45,211 bases of DNA from Bacillota bacterium (GCA_030705955.1 JAUZPL010000033.1:1-45211), one strand, 5' to 3'. Counted from the stretch's first letter, positions 8,128 to 17,431 are shown. Numbers and translations: made by a program. Notes: generated by a model from the sequence alone, not told the origin.

Positions 8128-9887
8128 TGAAATTTCGTACAAGGCTAATTATTTCGATTATTACCTTAATTATGGCTGTCTTAGTAGGTTTAGGATTGTT
8201 GCTTGGTCAGCTTTTTAAAAGCTATTATTTACAATCTTTTAATGAGCATCTAAAAAAGGAAAGCAACATTTTAAGTCTGTATGTTACAGACCATGGCGGG
8301 TTAACTGCACTTGATAATAATGAATTGCTAGAAATTAGTAAAATGCTTAATCTTAGGGTTACCTTAACAGATACAAAGGGAATTGTATTGTTCGATAGTG
8401 GAAATTTTAATAATACAGCGAGTGAGGAACTTAAAGGAAAAATAAATGAAGTTATACAGAAAAGCCCGAAAACAATCGAGCGTGTTGAAGAAGGAAATGG
8501 CTATGATTTACATTATTATTGGAAATCCCTTGTAAAGGATGGAAAACAAGAAGGTTATCTTTTTTTAAGTACTAAGACGAGTGAATTAAAAAAAGCGTAT
8601 AGCCAAATATGGTGGATTCTATCTATAAGCTTAGTAATAGCCCTTATTATTATTATTTATCTTGGTATTCGAATTGCCTCAGGGTATACGAAATCAGTTG
8701 AAACAGCAGCGAATGTTGCAATCGAGCTCTCAAAAGGAAATTATCGAGTGCGTACTCCAGTTGAACGTATGAATGCTACAGGAATTCTTGGGTCTTCTAT
8801 GAACATCCTTGCTCGAACGCTTGAAGAAATGGTAAAAGAACAGGAAATTCAGAAGGACCGGCTCAGTGTATTAATTGAAAATATTGGTGCTGGCCTTATT
8901 TTAATTGATAGCAAAGGTTTTATAAATTTAATTAATAAAGGGTATATTGAAATTTTTCATGTGAATCCAACTAAATACTTAGATAAGCTTTATTACGAAG
9001 TTATCGAACACAAAGAGGTTTCCAAGCTTGTAGAAGAAATATTTATGACCGAACAAAAGGTCAGTAAACAAATGCTTCTCCCACTAGCAATTGAACGAAG
9101 ATATTTTGATGTTTACGGAGTGCCTATCATTAGTTCGAATAATGTTTGGAAAGGTGTTTTACTTGTTTTCCATGATATTACTGAATTTAAAAGACTTGAA
9201 CAAATGCGGAAGGATTTTGTAGCAAACGTATCACATGAATTAAAAACCCCTGTTACATCTATTAAAGGTTTTACTGAAACTCTTTTAGATGGTGCAATGA
9301 ATGATAAAGAGGCTTTAAATGCATTTCTTTCGATTATCCAAAAAGAAAGTAATCGACTTCAAACATTAATACAAGACCTGCTTGATCTTTCAAAAATGGA
9401 GCAGAACAGTTTTATACTAAATATTCATGAATTTGATTTAATCTCTACCTTGAAAGAAATCATAACCATGCTAGAAAATAAAGCATCCTTAAAGAAAATA
9501 AAACTTATTTTTAATCCGGAACAGGAACATTTATGGATTAAGGGGGATGTTAATCGCCTAAAGCAGGTTTTTATTAATTTGATAGTCAATGCTATCGCAT
9601 ATACCCCTGAAGAAGGCACAGTAACAGTCGCGATACTTGAAATAGTTGAAAAGGTTCGTGTGTTTGTAAAAGATACAGGGATGGGAATAGAAAAAGAAGA
9701 AATCCCTCGAATCTTTGAACGTTTTTATCGGGTAGATCGAGCAAGAAGCAGAAATTCAGGTGGGACAGGCCTTGGCCTTGCCATTGTTAAACATCTTGTA
9801 GAGGCCCATAAAGGAAATATTCACGTGAAAAGTGAAATAGGAAAAGGCAGTGAATTTATTATCGAGTTGAATAAAAATTTACAATAA
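8124..9887 (+). CDS. phoR: Sensor histidine kinase PhoR
   Basis: Membrane kinase partner of PhoP, 587 residues. A transmembrane helix (about 8-28), an extracytoplasmic sensor region (about 30-160), a second helix (about 162-182), a HAMP linker, a PAS region (about 245-355), then HisKA with phospho-acceptor His371 in VSHELKTP, and an ATPase domain with N box (VNAIAY), DTGMGIEKEEIPRIFERFYRVD and G-box GGTGLGLAIVKHL. The ATG overlaps the phoP stop (ATGA). Phosphate sensing is inferred from homology and position: it precedes polA, as in B. subtilis. Confidence 0.95.
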   Translation: MMKFRTRLIISIITLIMAVLVGLGLLLGQLFKSYYLQSFNEHLKKESNILSLYVTDHGGLTALDNNELLEISKMLNLRVTLTDTKGIVLFDSGNFNNTASEELKGKINEVIQKSPKTIERVEEGNGYDLHYYWKSLVKDGKQEGYLFLSTKTSELKKAYSQIWWILSISLVIALIIIIYLGIRIASGYTKSVETAANVAIELSKGNYRVRTPVERMNATGILGSSMNILARTLEEMVKEQEIQKDRLSVLIENIGAGLILIDSKGFINLINKGYIEIFHVNPTKYLDKLYYEVIEHKEVSKLVEEIFMTEQKVSKQMLLPLAIERRYFDVYGVPIISSNNVWKGVLLVFHDITEFKRLEQMRKDFVANVSHELKTPVTSIKGFTETLLDGAMNDKEALNAFLSIIQKESNRLQTLIQDLLDLSKMEQNSFILNIHEFDLISTLKEIITMLENKASLKKIKLIFNPEQEHLWIKGDVNRLKQVFINLIVNAIAYTPEEGTVTVAILEIVEKVRVFVKDTGMGIEKEEIPRIFERFYRVDRARSRNSGGTGLGLAIVKHLVEAHKGNIHVKSEIGKGSEFIIELNKNLQ

Positions 9888-9923
9888 AAAAGTATACTTA
9901 CATAAATTAGAGGAGGAAATGGA

Positions 9924-12560
9924 ATGTCAAAAAAGAAGCTGGTCTTAATTGATGGCAATAGCATTGCCTATCGGGCTTTTTTTGCACTGCCATTACTTAA
10001 TAATGATAAAGGAATCCATACAAATGCTGTTTATGGATTTACAATGATGTTAATGAAAATTATAGAGGATGAAAATCCAACACATATTCTAGTTGCATTT
10101 GATGCTGGAAAAACAACATTTCGCCATAAGACATTTGTAGAATATAAGGGGGGGAGACAAAAAACTCCACCGGAATTATCAGAGCAATTCCCTTTTATAC
10201 GTGAATTATTGGATTCATACGGTATTTCAAGGTTTGAACTCGAAAACTATGAAGCAGATGATATAATCGGAACTTTATCATTATCTGCTGAAGAACAAGG
10301 GTTTGAAGTGAGAGTCATTTCTGGTGACAAGGATTTAACCCAGCTATCGAGTGAACATACGACAGTTGGTATTACACGAAAAGGGATAACAGATATCGAA
10401 GAATACACTCCCCTTCATATAAAGGAAAAGTACGGATTGGTTCCTAATCAAATTATTGATATGAAGGGGCTAATGGGTGATACGTCAGATAATATTCCTG
10501 GCGTACCAGGTGTAGGAGAAAAAACAGCGATAAAGCTTTTAAAAGAATTTAACACCCTAGAAAATTTATTAAATTCTATTGATCAAGTTTCAGGGCAAAA
10601 GTTAAAGGAAAAGCTTGAAGAATTTAAAGATCAAGCTTTAATGAGCAAAGAATTAGCAACCATTGAAAGAAAAGCACCGGTAAAGATTGACTTAGATGAA
10701 ATAAAATACGAGGGCTTTAATCCCAAAAATGTCGCAACGATTTTTAAAGAGCTTGGATTTAATTCACTATTGGATAAGTTGGGAGAAGATGTATTTCCAA
10801 AAGAAGAGCAAATAATGGAGGATATTGAATATATCACTCCTGAAGAAATTACGGAGGAGATTTTTTCAGAAGAAAATTATTTTTACGTAGAAATACTGGA
10901 TGATAATTATCACTATGCTGATATTATTGGTTTCTCTTTGGTAAATGATAAAGGTTATTTTTATTTGCCTACTGAAAAAGTAATTCACTCAACAGTATTT
11001 AAAGAATGGGCGGAAAATGAAAGAAGCCATAAAATAGTCTATGATACAAAACGGTCAGAGGTCTCCTTAAGACGTTTTGGTATTCACTTAAAAGGCGTAA
11101 CCTTTGACACATTAATTGCTTTTTATCTCATTGACCCATCCGAAAATATCGAGGATCTTTCATCTATTGCAAAAAAATATGGAGAACAAAATATTCAATC
11201 AGACGAATCATTCTATGGTAAAGGTGCTAAAAGAAGCATTCCCGAAAAAAATGAACTTGCTAAGCATCTTGTTCGTAAAAGTCTTGCCATGTTTAATGTA
11301 AAAGAAAAATTAGAAACTCAATTAATTGAAAATGAACAGCTAGAGCTTTTCAAAGAGCTAGAACTTCCATTGTCTTTTATTTTAGCTGATATGGAATCGT
11401 ATGGGGTGAAGGTTGATTTAGAGCGACTACGAGCAATGGGGGAAGAAATAAATCTCAAATTAGTTGAAATTGAAAATAAAATTTATGTGCTGGCAGGAGA
11501 AAAATTTAATATCAATTCTCCAAAACAGTTGGGTGTTATCTTATTTGAAAAATTAAATCTACCTGCCTTGAAAAAAACGAAAACAGGCTATTCAACTTCT
11601 GCAGATGTTCTGGAGAAATTAGCACCTAATCATGCAATCATTGAGGAAATCCTACACTATCGGCAATTGGGAAAGCTGCAGTCAACCTATATTGAAGGCT
11701 TGCTGAAGGTAGTGGAACCTAATGAGGAAAAGGTCCATACACGATTTAATCAGGCGTTAACTCAAACAGGAAGATTAAGCTCTACAGATCCAAATCTACA
11801 AAATATCCCTATCAGGTTAGAAGAAGGAAGAAAAATTCGACAGGCCTTTATTCCATCAGAAAAGGACTGGCTTATTTTTGCGGCAGATTATTCACAAATT
11901 GAGCTTCGGGTACTTGCCCATATTGCAGGAGATGAAAAGTTAATACAAGCTTTTAAGGATGATTTGGATATCCATACAAAAACAGCCATGGAAGTTTTTC
12001 ATGTAAAAGAGGATGAGGTTACATCCAATATGAGACGCCAGGCTAAGGCTGTTAACTTTGGAATCGTTTATGGAATCAGTGATTTTGGACTTTCACAAAA
12101 CCTTGGTATTACTAGGAAAGAAGCAGGGAAATTTATTGACCGCTATTTAAATAGTTATCCTCGTGTAAAGGATTACATGGATGAAATTGTGCAATCTGCA
12201 AAACAAAAAGGGTATGTTTCTACATTGATGCAAAGAAGAAGATATATACCAGAAATTACGAGTCGAAATTTTAATTTAAGAAGTTTTGCAGAAAGAACTG
12301 CTATGAATACACCTATTCAAGGGAGTGCAGCAGACATTATTAAAAAAGCAATGATTGATATGGCAGAAGAACTTAAAGTGGCTGGTTTGAAAGCACGTTT
12401 ATTGCTTCAAGTTCATGACGAATTAATTTTTGAAGCACCCCAAGATGAAATTGAGATTTTGAAAAAATTAGTACCAGAAGTAATGGAAAATGCACTTGAA
12501 CTCAAGGTTCCATTAAAAGTTGACTATGCCTATGGTCCAACATGGTTTGATGCAAAATAG
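9924..12560 (+). CDS. polA: DNA polymerase I
   Basis: Okazaki-fragment maturation and repair synthesis, 878 residues. The N-terminal 5'-3' exonuclease domain (about 1-290) is intact, with LIDGNSIAYRAFFA, YEADDIIGTL and GDTSDNIPGVPGVG. The central 3'-5' exonuclease domain (about 300-470) lacks the DxE proofreading motif (FYVEILDDNYH instead), as is usual in Bacillus Pol I. The C-terminal polymerase domain holds motif A (DYSQIELRVLAHIAG), motif B (RRQAKAVNFGIVYG) and motif C (VHDEL). A ribosome binding site AGGAGGAAA is upstream. Repeat copy B starts directly after the stop codon, with no ordinary terminator. Confidence 0.97.
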   Translation: MSKKKLVLIDGNSIAYRAFFALPLLNNDKGIHTNAVYGFTMMLMKIIEDENPTHILVAFDAGKTTFRHKTFVEYKGGRQKTPPELSEQFPFIRELLDSYGISRFELENYEADDIIGTLSLSAEEQGFEVRVISGDKDLTQLSSEHTTVGITRKGITDIEEYTPLHIKEKYGLVPNQIIDMKGLMGDTSDNIPGVPGVGEKTAIKLLKEFNTLENLLNSIDQVSGQKLKEKLEEFKDQALMSKELATIERKAPVKIDLDEIKYEGFNPKNVATIFKELGFNSLLDKLGEDVFPKEEQIMEDIEYITPEEITEEIFSEENYFYVEILDDNYHYADIIGFSLVNDKGYFYLPTEKVIHSTVFKEWAENERSHKIVYDTKRSEVSLRRFGIHLKGVTFDTLIAFYLIDPSENIEDLSSIAKKYGEQNIQSDESFYGKGAKRSIPEKNELAKHLVRKSLAMFNVKEKLETQLIENEQLELFKELELPLSFILADMESYGVKVDLERLRAMGEEINLKLVEIENKIYVLAGEKFNINSPKQLGVILFEKLNLPALKKTKTGYSTSADVLEKLAPNHAIIEEILHYRQLGKLQSTYIEGLLKVVEPNEEKVHTRFNQALTQTGRLSSTDPNLQNIPIRLEEGRKIRQAFIPSEKDWLIFAADYSQIELRVLAHIAGDEKLIQAFKDDLDIHTKTAMEVFHVKEDEVTSNMRRQAKAVNFGIVYGISDFGLSQNLGITRKEAGKFIDRYLNSYPRVKDYMDEIVQSAKQKGYVSTLMQRRRYIPEITSRNFNLRSFAERTAMNTPIQGSAADIIKKAMIDMAEELKVAGLKARLLLQVHDELIFEAPQDEIEILKKLVPEVMENALELKVPLKVDYAYGPTWFDAK

Positions 12561-12739
12561 AAAAGCGGAAGCGCCTTGGTAAGCCCTGACAAGCTTAAGA
12601 CGACTCAGGCAGGATGGTCCTGACCTCCGGAGGGAGGCGGCTTAAGACCTCGAGGGGCTAGGCGAGGCACTGGCCGACTAAAAACGCCGCGTCCTGCGGC
12701 AACGTCGGCACTTGCACATCCTGTGCTTCGAAGCTAGAC
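12561..12739 (+). repeat. Dispersed structured repeat, copy B (full length)
   Basis: Starts at the base after the polA stop and ends with CTAGAC 19 bp before mutM. It shares the whole order of motifs with copy A (minus strand 619-823), including the loop core GGATGGTCCTGACCTCC and the GCCGC-GTCCT-GCGGC hairpin. Helix P3 is decayed here, and the right arm of P1 carries an extra AGGC (AGGCGAGGCACT). Co-directional with polA. Confidence 0.85.
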
Positions 12740-12758
12740 AAGAGTAGGTGAATAGATA

Positions 12759-13583
12759 GTGCCCGAAATGCCAGAAGTAGAAACGGTTAGAAAAACTTTA
12801 AAAAACTTAATTTTAAATAAACAAATTAACGACATCACTGTTCACTGGCCTAAAATAATCAAGATACCACCAGAATTCGAACAGTTCATCGATGCCCTGA
12901 AAGGCGAAACAATTGTTGATATTGGGAGAAGAGGGAAATTTCTTATCATATACACAGAACATTATGCTCTTGTTTCCCATTTGCGCATGGAAGGTAAATA
13001 TAGGCTTGTTCAGAATGATGAGCCAGTGGATAAGCATACACATGTTATTTTTCATTTTACAGATAAGACAGACCTACGATATAACGATGTTCGAAAATTT
13101 GGTACCATGCATCTTTTTAAAATAGGTGAGGAGTTTCGTGAAGCACCTTTATGTGACCTTGGTCCAGAACCTTTTTCCGAGGAATTTACAGAGAAATATT
13201 TGAAAGATATCCTTGCAAAAACAAATAGAAAAATTAAAATTGCCCTTTTGGATCAAAAGCTGCTAGTTGGATTAGGGAATATATATGTAGATGAAGCATT
13301 ATTTCGCTCTCGAATTCATCCAGAAAGAATGGCGAGTTCCTTGAAACCAGAAGAAATTAAGAACCTTCATGGTGAAATCGTAAAAACTTTATTGGAGGCT
13401 GTTGAAAAGGGGGGCAGTACCATTCGTTCCTATGTGAATTCACAAGGGGAAATGGGAATGTTTCAGCTTGAATTGTATGTATATGGGCGCAAAGGGGAGG
13501 AGTGTAAATGGTGTGGGACCCCTTTAGTAAAAATAGTTGTAGGTGGTAGGGGAACACATTATTGTCCAAACTGTCAAAAGTAG
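12759..13583 (+). CDS. mutM: Formamidopyrimidine-DNA glycosylase (Fpg/MutM)
   Basis: Removes 8-oxoguanine and formamidopyrimidines from DNA, with AP-lyase activity; 274 residues. The GTG start at 12759 is needed to give the canonical N-terminus MPEMPEVETV, in which Pro2 is the catalytic nucleophile and Glu3 assists. The GRRGKFL loop carries the catalytic lysine, and a zinc finger is formed by Cys249, Cys252, Cys269 and Cys272. An AGTAGGTGA site precedes the start. It follows polA as in B. subtilis, separated by repeat copy B, so the two repair genes may be co-transcribed through the repeat. Confidence 0.96.
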   Translation: MPEMPEVETVRKTLKNLILNKQINDITVHWPKIIKIPPEFEQFIDALKGETIVDIGRRGKFLIIYTEHYALVSHLRMEGKYRLVQNDEPVDKHTHVIFHFTDKTDLRYNDVRKFGTMHLFKIGEEFREAPLCDLGPEPFSEEFTEKYLKDILAKTNRKIKIALLDQKLLVGLGNIYVDEALFRSRIHPERMASSLKPEEIKNLHGEIVKTLLEAVEKGGSTIRSYVNSQGEMGMFQLELYVYGRKGEECKWCGTPLVKIVVGGRGTHYCPNCQK

Positions 13584-13669
13584 AATCTTTAACGAATGAT
13601 GAATTGAATAACCTTGGATAGGCTTCTTCCATATACTATCGTAGTGATTTAATGGAAGGAGCTTTAAAC

Positions 13670-14305
13670 ATGGTTCAATTGTTCTCACTTCTCTTGCTCG
13701 CCATTGCACTAAGCATAGACAGCTGTAGTGTAGGTTTTACTTATGGCTTACGTAAAATGGTTTTGCCATTTAAATCAGTCCTTATTATTGCAGGTTGTTC
13801 GGCCTCATCCTTAATCATTGCAAACACAATCGGCCACGGACTTGCAAAACTTCTTTCGCCACAAATTACAGCAGGAATTGGCGGAATTATTTTAATCCTT
13901 CTTGGTGCTAGGGTTATTTATCAGTTTTTTCGTCCAGAAAAGGAAAAAGAAATACAAGAGCATGAGAAAACCATTATAAATTTTGAAATTCGTTCGATTG
14001 GTATTGCTATTAATATCTTAAAAAAACCGATGTCTGCAGACTTTGATAAGTCTGGGACTATAACTGGAATAGAGGCACTAATGCTTGGCCTTGCCTTATC
14101 ATTAGACTCTTTTGGCGCAGGTATTGGGGCTTCGATGTTAGGTTACTCCCCACTATATCTTGCTCTTACAGTTGGAATTATGAGCCCATCTTTTGTTTTA
14201 CTAGGAATTAAATTAGGAGCATTTTTAAATCGATTTGATTGGATTCAAAAATTTTCATTTCTACCAGGCATCCTATTAATAATCATTGGAATATGGAAAA
14301 TTTAG
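13670..14305 (+). CDS. ytaF: Sporulation membrane protein YtaF (MntP-like)
   Basis: A 211-residue membrane protein of the YtaF family, related to MntP manganese efflux pumps. About six hydrophobic helices are visible in two similar halves, each with a conserved acidic helix (LAIALSIDSCSVG near residues 8-20 and LGLALSLDSFGAG near 141-153); these paired aspartates suggest cation transport. The upstream ATG at 13652 overlaps the ribosome binding site; ATG 13670 has AAGGAG with an 8-nt spacer and gives the B. subtilis length. Transport substrate and any sporulation role are inferred from the family. Confidence 0.88.
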   Translation: MVQLFSLLLLAIALSIDSCSVGFTYGLRKMVLPFKSVLIIAGCSASSLIIANTIGHGLAKLLSPQITAGIGGIILILLGARVIYQFFRPEKEKEIQEHEKTIINFEIRSIGIAINILKKPMSADFDKSGTITGIEALMLGLALSLDSFGAGIGASMLGYSPLYLALTVGIMSPSFVLLGIKLGAFLNRFDWIQKFSFLPGILLIIIGIWKI

Positions 14306-14323
14306 TATCGAAAGGAATTACAC

Positions 14324-14926
14324 ATGTCATTAATTGTTGGTTTAACGGGCGGAATTGCAAGTGGAAAAAGTACAGTTTCGAATATGTTAAAGGAAATGGG
14401 AATAACAGTCATTGATGCAGATATTGAAGCCCGCTTATGTGTAGAAAAAGGTGAGCCAGCATATTTTCAAATTATAAATGAATTTGGTGGCAGTATATTA
14501 ACATCCGAGGGAGAAATAGATCGTCAAAGGCTTGGTTCAATCATTTTTCATGATGAGGAAAAAAGACTTCTTCTAAATAAAATCGTTCATCCAGAGGTAA
14601 GAAGAAGAATGAACATGAAAAAAGATGTAGCCATTCAAAATGGAGAAAAGCTTGTGATTCTTGACATCCCTTTATTATTTGAAAGTAAATTAACCTATAT
14701 GGTGGAAAAAACCATTCTAGTCTATGTGGATAGGGATATCCAACTAAAGAGATTAATGGAGAGAAACCATTTACCGTTAACAGAAGCTGATGCAAGAATT
14801 CAGTCTCAAATTCCCCTTAAAGAAAAAGTAAAATTAGCTGATGAAGTCATTAATAATAATGGCAATCTTATAGAAACAAAACAACAGTTACATCAAATCC
14901 TTATTTCATGGGGAGTATACAAATGA
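14324..14926 (+). CDS. coaE: Dephospho-CoA kinase
   Basis: Phosphorylates the 3'-OH of dephospho-CoA, the last step of coenzyme A synthesis. The 200-residue protein starts with the P-loop [12 protein letters not shown] (about residues 6-17), followed by the substrate segment VIDADIEAR, the HPEVRRRM motif and the lid region [18 protein letters not shown] ribosome binding site AAAGGAA is present. It lies 18 bp after ytaF and is probably co-transcribed with it, with a terminator following before gapB. Confidence 0.95.
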   Translation: MSLIVGLTGGIASGKSTVSNMLKEMGITVIDADIEARLCVEKGEPAYFQIINEFGGSILTSEGEIDRQRLGSIIFHDEEKRLLLNKIVHPEVRRRMNMKKDVAIQNGEKLVILDIPLLFESKLTYMVEKTILVYVDRDIQLKRLMERNHLPLTEADARIQSQIPLKEKVKLADEVINNNGNLIETKQQLHQILISWGVYK

Positions 14927-14928
14927 TT

Positions 14929-14960
14929 CCGAGAAGAGAACTTACTCTTCTCTTATTTTT
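14929..14960 (+). terminator. Terminator after coaE
   Basis: Stem GAGAAGAG (14931-14938) / CTCTTCTC (14945-14952), 6-nt loop, then TTATTTTTTT. Confidence 0.9.
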
Positions 14961-14990
14961 TTGAGTTTATCTACCACAAATACACTTAAT

Positions 14991-15031
14991 TATGTTATAC
15001 TAATTGTATAAAACGGTCTATAAAGTATAAC
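14991..15031 (+). promoter_or_regulatory. gapB promoter with CcpN operator
   Basis: Bases 14991-15001 (TATGTTATACT) match the published CcpN recognition motif TRTGHYATAYW at all eleven positions. A promoter candidate follows: TTGTAT (15004-15009), 16-bp spacer, TATAAC (15026-15031). In B. subtilis CcpN represses gapB and pckA during glycolytic growth, so the operator fits the gene. No second full match is seen. Confidence 0.7.
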
Positions 15032-15054
15032 TTTATTGTGGGAGGGGTCGTCTA

Positions 15055-16086
15055 ATGAAGACGAGAATCGCGATAAATGGGTTTGGGAGAATAGGAAGAA
15101 TGGTTTTTCGTAAAGCCATTTTTGAAAATAAACTTGATGTTATAGCCATAAATGCAAGTTATCCAGCAGAAACATTGGCACATTTAATTAAGTATGACAC
15201 AGTTCATGGACCATTTAATGGAGAAGTGTCAGTACTTGAGCATGATTTAATTGTAAATGGAAAAAGAATTAAATTGCTTAGCAACCGAAACCCCGAGGAA
15301 CTTCCATGGAAAGAATTAAAAGTTGATATTGTAATTGATGCAACAGGCAAATTTAATTCGCGTGAAAAAGCCTGTCTCCACCTTGATGCAGGAGCTAAAA
15401 AAGTAATTTTAACAGCCCCGGGTAAAAATGAAGACGTTACCATTGTGATGGGGGTAAATGATGATGTTTTAGATGTTGAAAGACATGAGATTATTTCAAA
15501 TGCATCCTGTACAACAAACTGTTTAGCACCAGTAGCAAAGGTATTAGATGATTATTTTGGTATTGAAAATGGTTTAATGACTACTATTCATGCCTATACA
15601 AATGATCAGCGGAATATTGATAATCCACATAAGGATTTAAGAAGAGCACGTGCATGCGGACAGTCTATTATTCCAACATCAACAGGAGCAGCAAAGGCTT
15701 TGGCACTTGTATTGCCAAAACTAAAAGGAAAATTGCATGGTCTGTCACTAAGGGTTCCAACCCCCAATGTTTCACTAGTTGACTTAGTTGTTGATCTTAA
15801 AAAGGATGTAACGGTGGATGATATTAACCATGCATTTTTGGAAGCCGCCAATGGGCCCTTAAAAGGTATACTTGGAATTACAATGGAACCGCTAGTCTCT
15901 GTGGATTTTAACACAAATGAGCACTCTGCGATTGTAGATGGACTTTCTACATTGGTTATGGGAACAAATAAGGTAAAGGTATTAGCATGGTATGATAATG
16001 AATGGGGATACTCTTCAAGAGTTGTTGATCTAGCTGTATTCGTTGCAAGTGAAATGCTAAAAGTATCTCACGTTAAGGTTGGATGA
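15055..16086 (+). CDS. gapB: Glyceraldehyde-3-phosphate dehydrogenase, gluconeogenic (NADP-type)
   Basis: Glyceraldehyde-3-phosphate dehydrogenase of 343 residues with INGFGRIGRMVFRKA, catalytic Cys152 in SNASCTTNC and WYDNEWGYSSRVVDL. The cofactor loop reads INASYPAETLAHL rather than the N-D-L-T-D form of glycolytic GapA, as in the NADP-preferring, gluconeogenic GapB. The CcpN operator and the position beside coaE support gapB rather than gapA. A ribosome binding site GGGAGGGG precedes the start. A strong terminator follows. Confidence 0.95.
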   Translation: MKTRIAINGFGRIGRMVFRKAIFENKLDVIAINASYPAETLAHLIKYDTVHGPFNGEVSVLEHDLIVNGKRIKLLSNRNPEELPWKELKVDIVIDATGKFNSREKACLHLDAGAKKVILTAPGKNEDVTIVMGVNDDVLDVERHEIISNASCTTNCLAPVAKVLDDYFGIENGLMTTIHAYTNDQRNIDNPHKDLRRARACGQSIIPTSTGAAKALALVLPKLKGKLHGLSLRVPTPNVSLVDLVVDLKKDVTVDDINHAFLEAANGPLKGILGITMEPLVSVDFNTNEHSAIVDGLSTLVMGTNKVKVLAWYDNEWGYSSRVVDLAVFVASEMLKVSHVKVG

Positions 16087-16119
16087 TGAAAACGGCTGCC
16101 ATTTGGCAGCCGTTTTTTT
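16087..16119 (+). terminator. Strong terminator after gapB
   Basis: Twelve-base-pair stem AAAACGGCTGCC (16089-16100) / GGCAGCCGTTTT (16105-16116), ATTT loop, T run. Confidence 0.95.
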
Positions 16120-16236
16120 GAATTATATACTAAAATTAGAGGTGTAAAGGTACACTTCTTTTTAATTTTCTTTATTATGTTGTAAACTATAGGAAAACCC
16201 ACTGATTGAAGTTTCAACTTAATGGAGGAAATGAAT

Positions 16237-16632
16237 ATGGCATTAAAAGATATTTTTTTGCGTTTTAGAAAAGAAATCGAAACAACGGAAACATATCCTG
16301 ACGATCAATTGAAAACCCATTTTTATAAAGGAACCTTTAACCAATTATTTACATCTGTAGAACAAATATTTCGCCAAGACGCAGACTGCCGTATTTCTAC
16401 CGTTTCAAAAGAACATGGTGAAATTGCTATTGAAATAAACAAACCCATACCATGTTTTTTAATTGTCACAATTATTTCTGAAAAACCATTAGAAACAGCA
16501 GTTGATTTTACCATTTCAACAGAACGAACTGTTTTATTGGGTACATATCCAGTTTTAAAACATAGAATTATTTCATTTTATGAACGTATAAACAAAGTAC
16601 ACCATTTATCTAGAGTAGGGAAAAAGATATAA
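16237..16632 (+). CDS. Uncharacterised cytosolic protein (131 aa)
   Basis: Not recognised with confidence. The 131-residue product has no signal peptide, membrane helix or metal motif; it shows a charged N-terminal helix (ALKDIFLRFRKEIETTE) and a C-terminal part with alternating hydrophobic residues that could form a small alpha/beta fold. In-frame ATGs at 16222 and 16231 overlap or crowd the GGAGG site (16224-16228); ATG 16237 gives an 8-nt spacer. It occupies the place between gapB and nrdR where B. subtilis has speD. It probably has its own promoter because a strong terminator precedes it. Confidence 0.75.
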   Translation: MALKDIFLRFRKEIETTETYPDDQLKTHFYKGTFNQLFTSVEQIFRQDADCRISTVSKEHGEIAIEINKPIPCFLIVTIISEKPLETAVDFTISTERTVLLGTYPVLKHRIISFYERINKVHHLSRVGKKI

Positions 16633-16778
16633 TGGTTGTACTTGTGTTACAATAGTCTTTTTAATAAAATATTTATAGGTAGAATTCAAAAATGAAATTC
16701 TAAATGTTTTTTGAAACTTTGCTACTGAAAAATTTTCATTTTTAAACATTCCAATAAGAATTTGGAGCTGATGTATTC

Positions 16779-17237
16779 GTGAAATGCCCTTCATGTCAAA
16801 ATTATGGGACACGTGTACTTGATTCCCGACCTATAGATGATGGGCGAGCAACGAGGCGCAGACGGGAATGCGAAGAATGCGGATACCGTTTTACCACTTT
16901 TGAAAAGATTGAAGAGATCCCTTTAATCGTTGTTAAAAAAGATGGGACCCGTGAGGAATTTAGTCGTGAAAAAATCTTGCGGGGCTTAATTAAGGCTTGT
17001 GAAAAGCGACCTGTTTCCTTGAGAGAGCTTGAGGAAATTACTCTTGGTGTTGAAAAAGAACTAAGAAATCAGGGGATTTCGGAAATTAAGAGTGAAGCAA
17101 TTGGCGATATGGTAATGGATAGGCTAGTTTTTGTTGATGAAGTTGCCTATGTAAGATTTGCTTCTGTCTATCGTCAATTTAAAGATATAAATGTATTTAT
17201 AGAAGAATTAAAAGAATTAATCAAAGATAAGTCCTAA
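16779..17237 (+). CDS. nrdR: Transcriptional repressor NrdR
   Basis: ATP/dATP-sensing repressor of ribonucleotide reductase genes, 152 residues, cytoplasmic and DNA-binding. The zinc ribbon is complete (Cys3, Cys6, Cys31, Cys34) with the arginine-rich segment RATRRRREC between the pairs, and an ATP-cone domain fills about residues 49-139 ([20 protein letters not shown]). The GTG start gives the canonical MKCPSC N-terminus, with GGAG upstream. It precedes dnaB as in B. subtilis, but a hairpin and repeat fragments separate the two here. Confidence 0.96.
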   Translation: MKCPSCQNYGTRVLDSRPIDDGRATRRRRECEECGYRFTTFEKIEEIPLIVVKKDGTREEFSREKILRGLIKACEKRPVSLRELEEITLGVEKELRNQGISEIKSEAIGDMVMDRLVFVDEVAYVRFASVYRQFKDINVFIEELKELIKDKS

Positions 17238-17270
17238 GGAGCTGAATGTTAAGCTCCTTTCATTTCTTTT
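17236..17270 (+). terminator. Terminator after nrdR
   Basis: AAGGAGCT (17236-17243) pairs with AGCTCCTT (17252-17259); the tail TCATTTCTTTT is T-rich but interrupted. The stem overlaps the nrdR stop codon. Confidence 0.55.
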
Positions 17271-17290
17271 AAAGAAGTAAAAGGATTTGC

Positions 17291-17320
17291 CACTGGTCAA
17301 GGCGCTTGCGCTTTTCTTAG
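17291..17320 (-). repeat. Dispersed structured repeat, fragment D
   Basis: Matches only the first-strand end of the element (GGTCAAGGCGCTTGCGCTTTT corresponds to copy A around 799-820). It is in the opposite orientation to nrdR and dnaB, unlike the full copies. Probably a deletion remnant. Confidence 0.6.
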
Positions 17321-17324
17321 CTAA

Positions 17325-17411
17325 TCAGAATTTATATCCATAAATTCTGAACGCATAAGTGCAACTAGGCAATCGCCTGCGCTAAGGCTTGGCGCTAGCC
17401 AAGTTTTCTTT
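17325..17411 (+). repeat. Hairpin cluster upstream of dnaB, last one terminator-like
   Basis: Three hairpins occur in 80 bp: an 11-bp perfect stem (17325-17335 with 17340-17350, loop ATCC); AGGC-AATC-GCCT; and CTTGGC-GCTA-GCCAAG (17388-17393 with 17398-17403), followed by TTTTCTTT. The last could end transcription just before dnaB. The GC-rich part (GCGCTAAGGCTTGGCGCTAG) looks like imported repeat material, but no second copy is seen in the window. Confidence 0.5.
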
Positions 17412-17431
17412 ATGAATGGGGTTGTAAACAA

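Noticed and set aside
9924-12560. Missing proofreading motif in PolA as a mutation
   Set aside because: Bacillus Pol I enzymes usually have a degenerate 3'-5' exonuclease domain, so this is normal.
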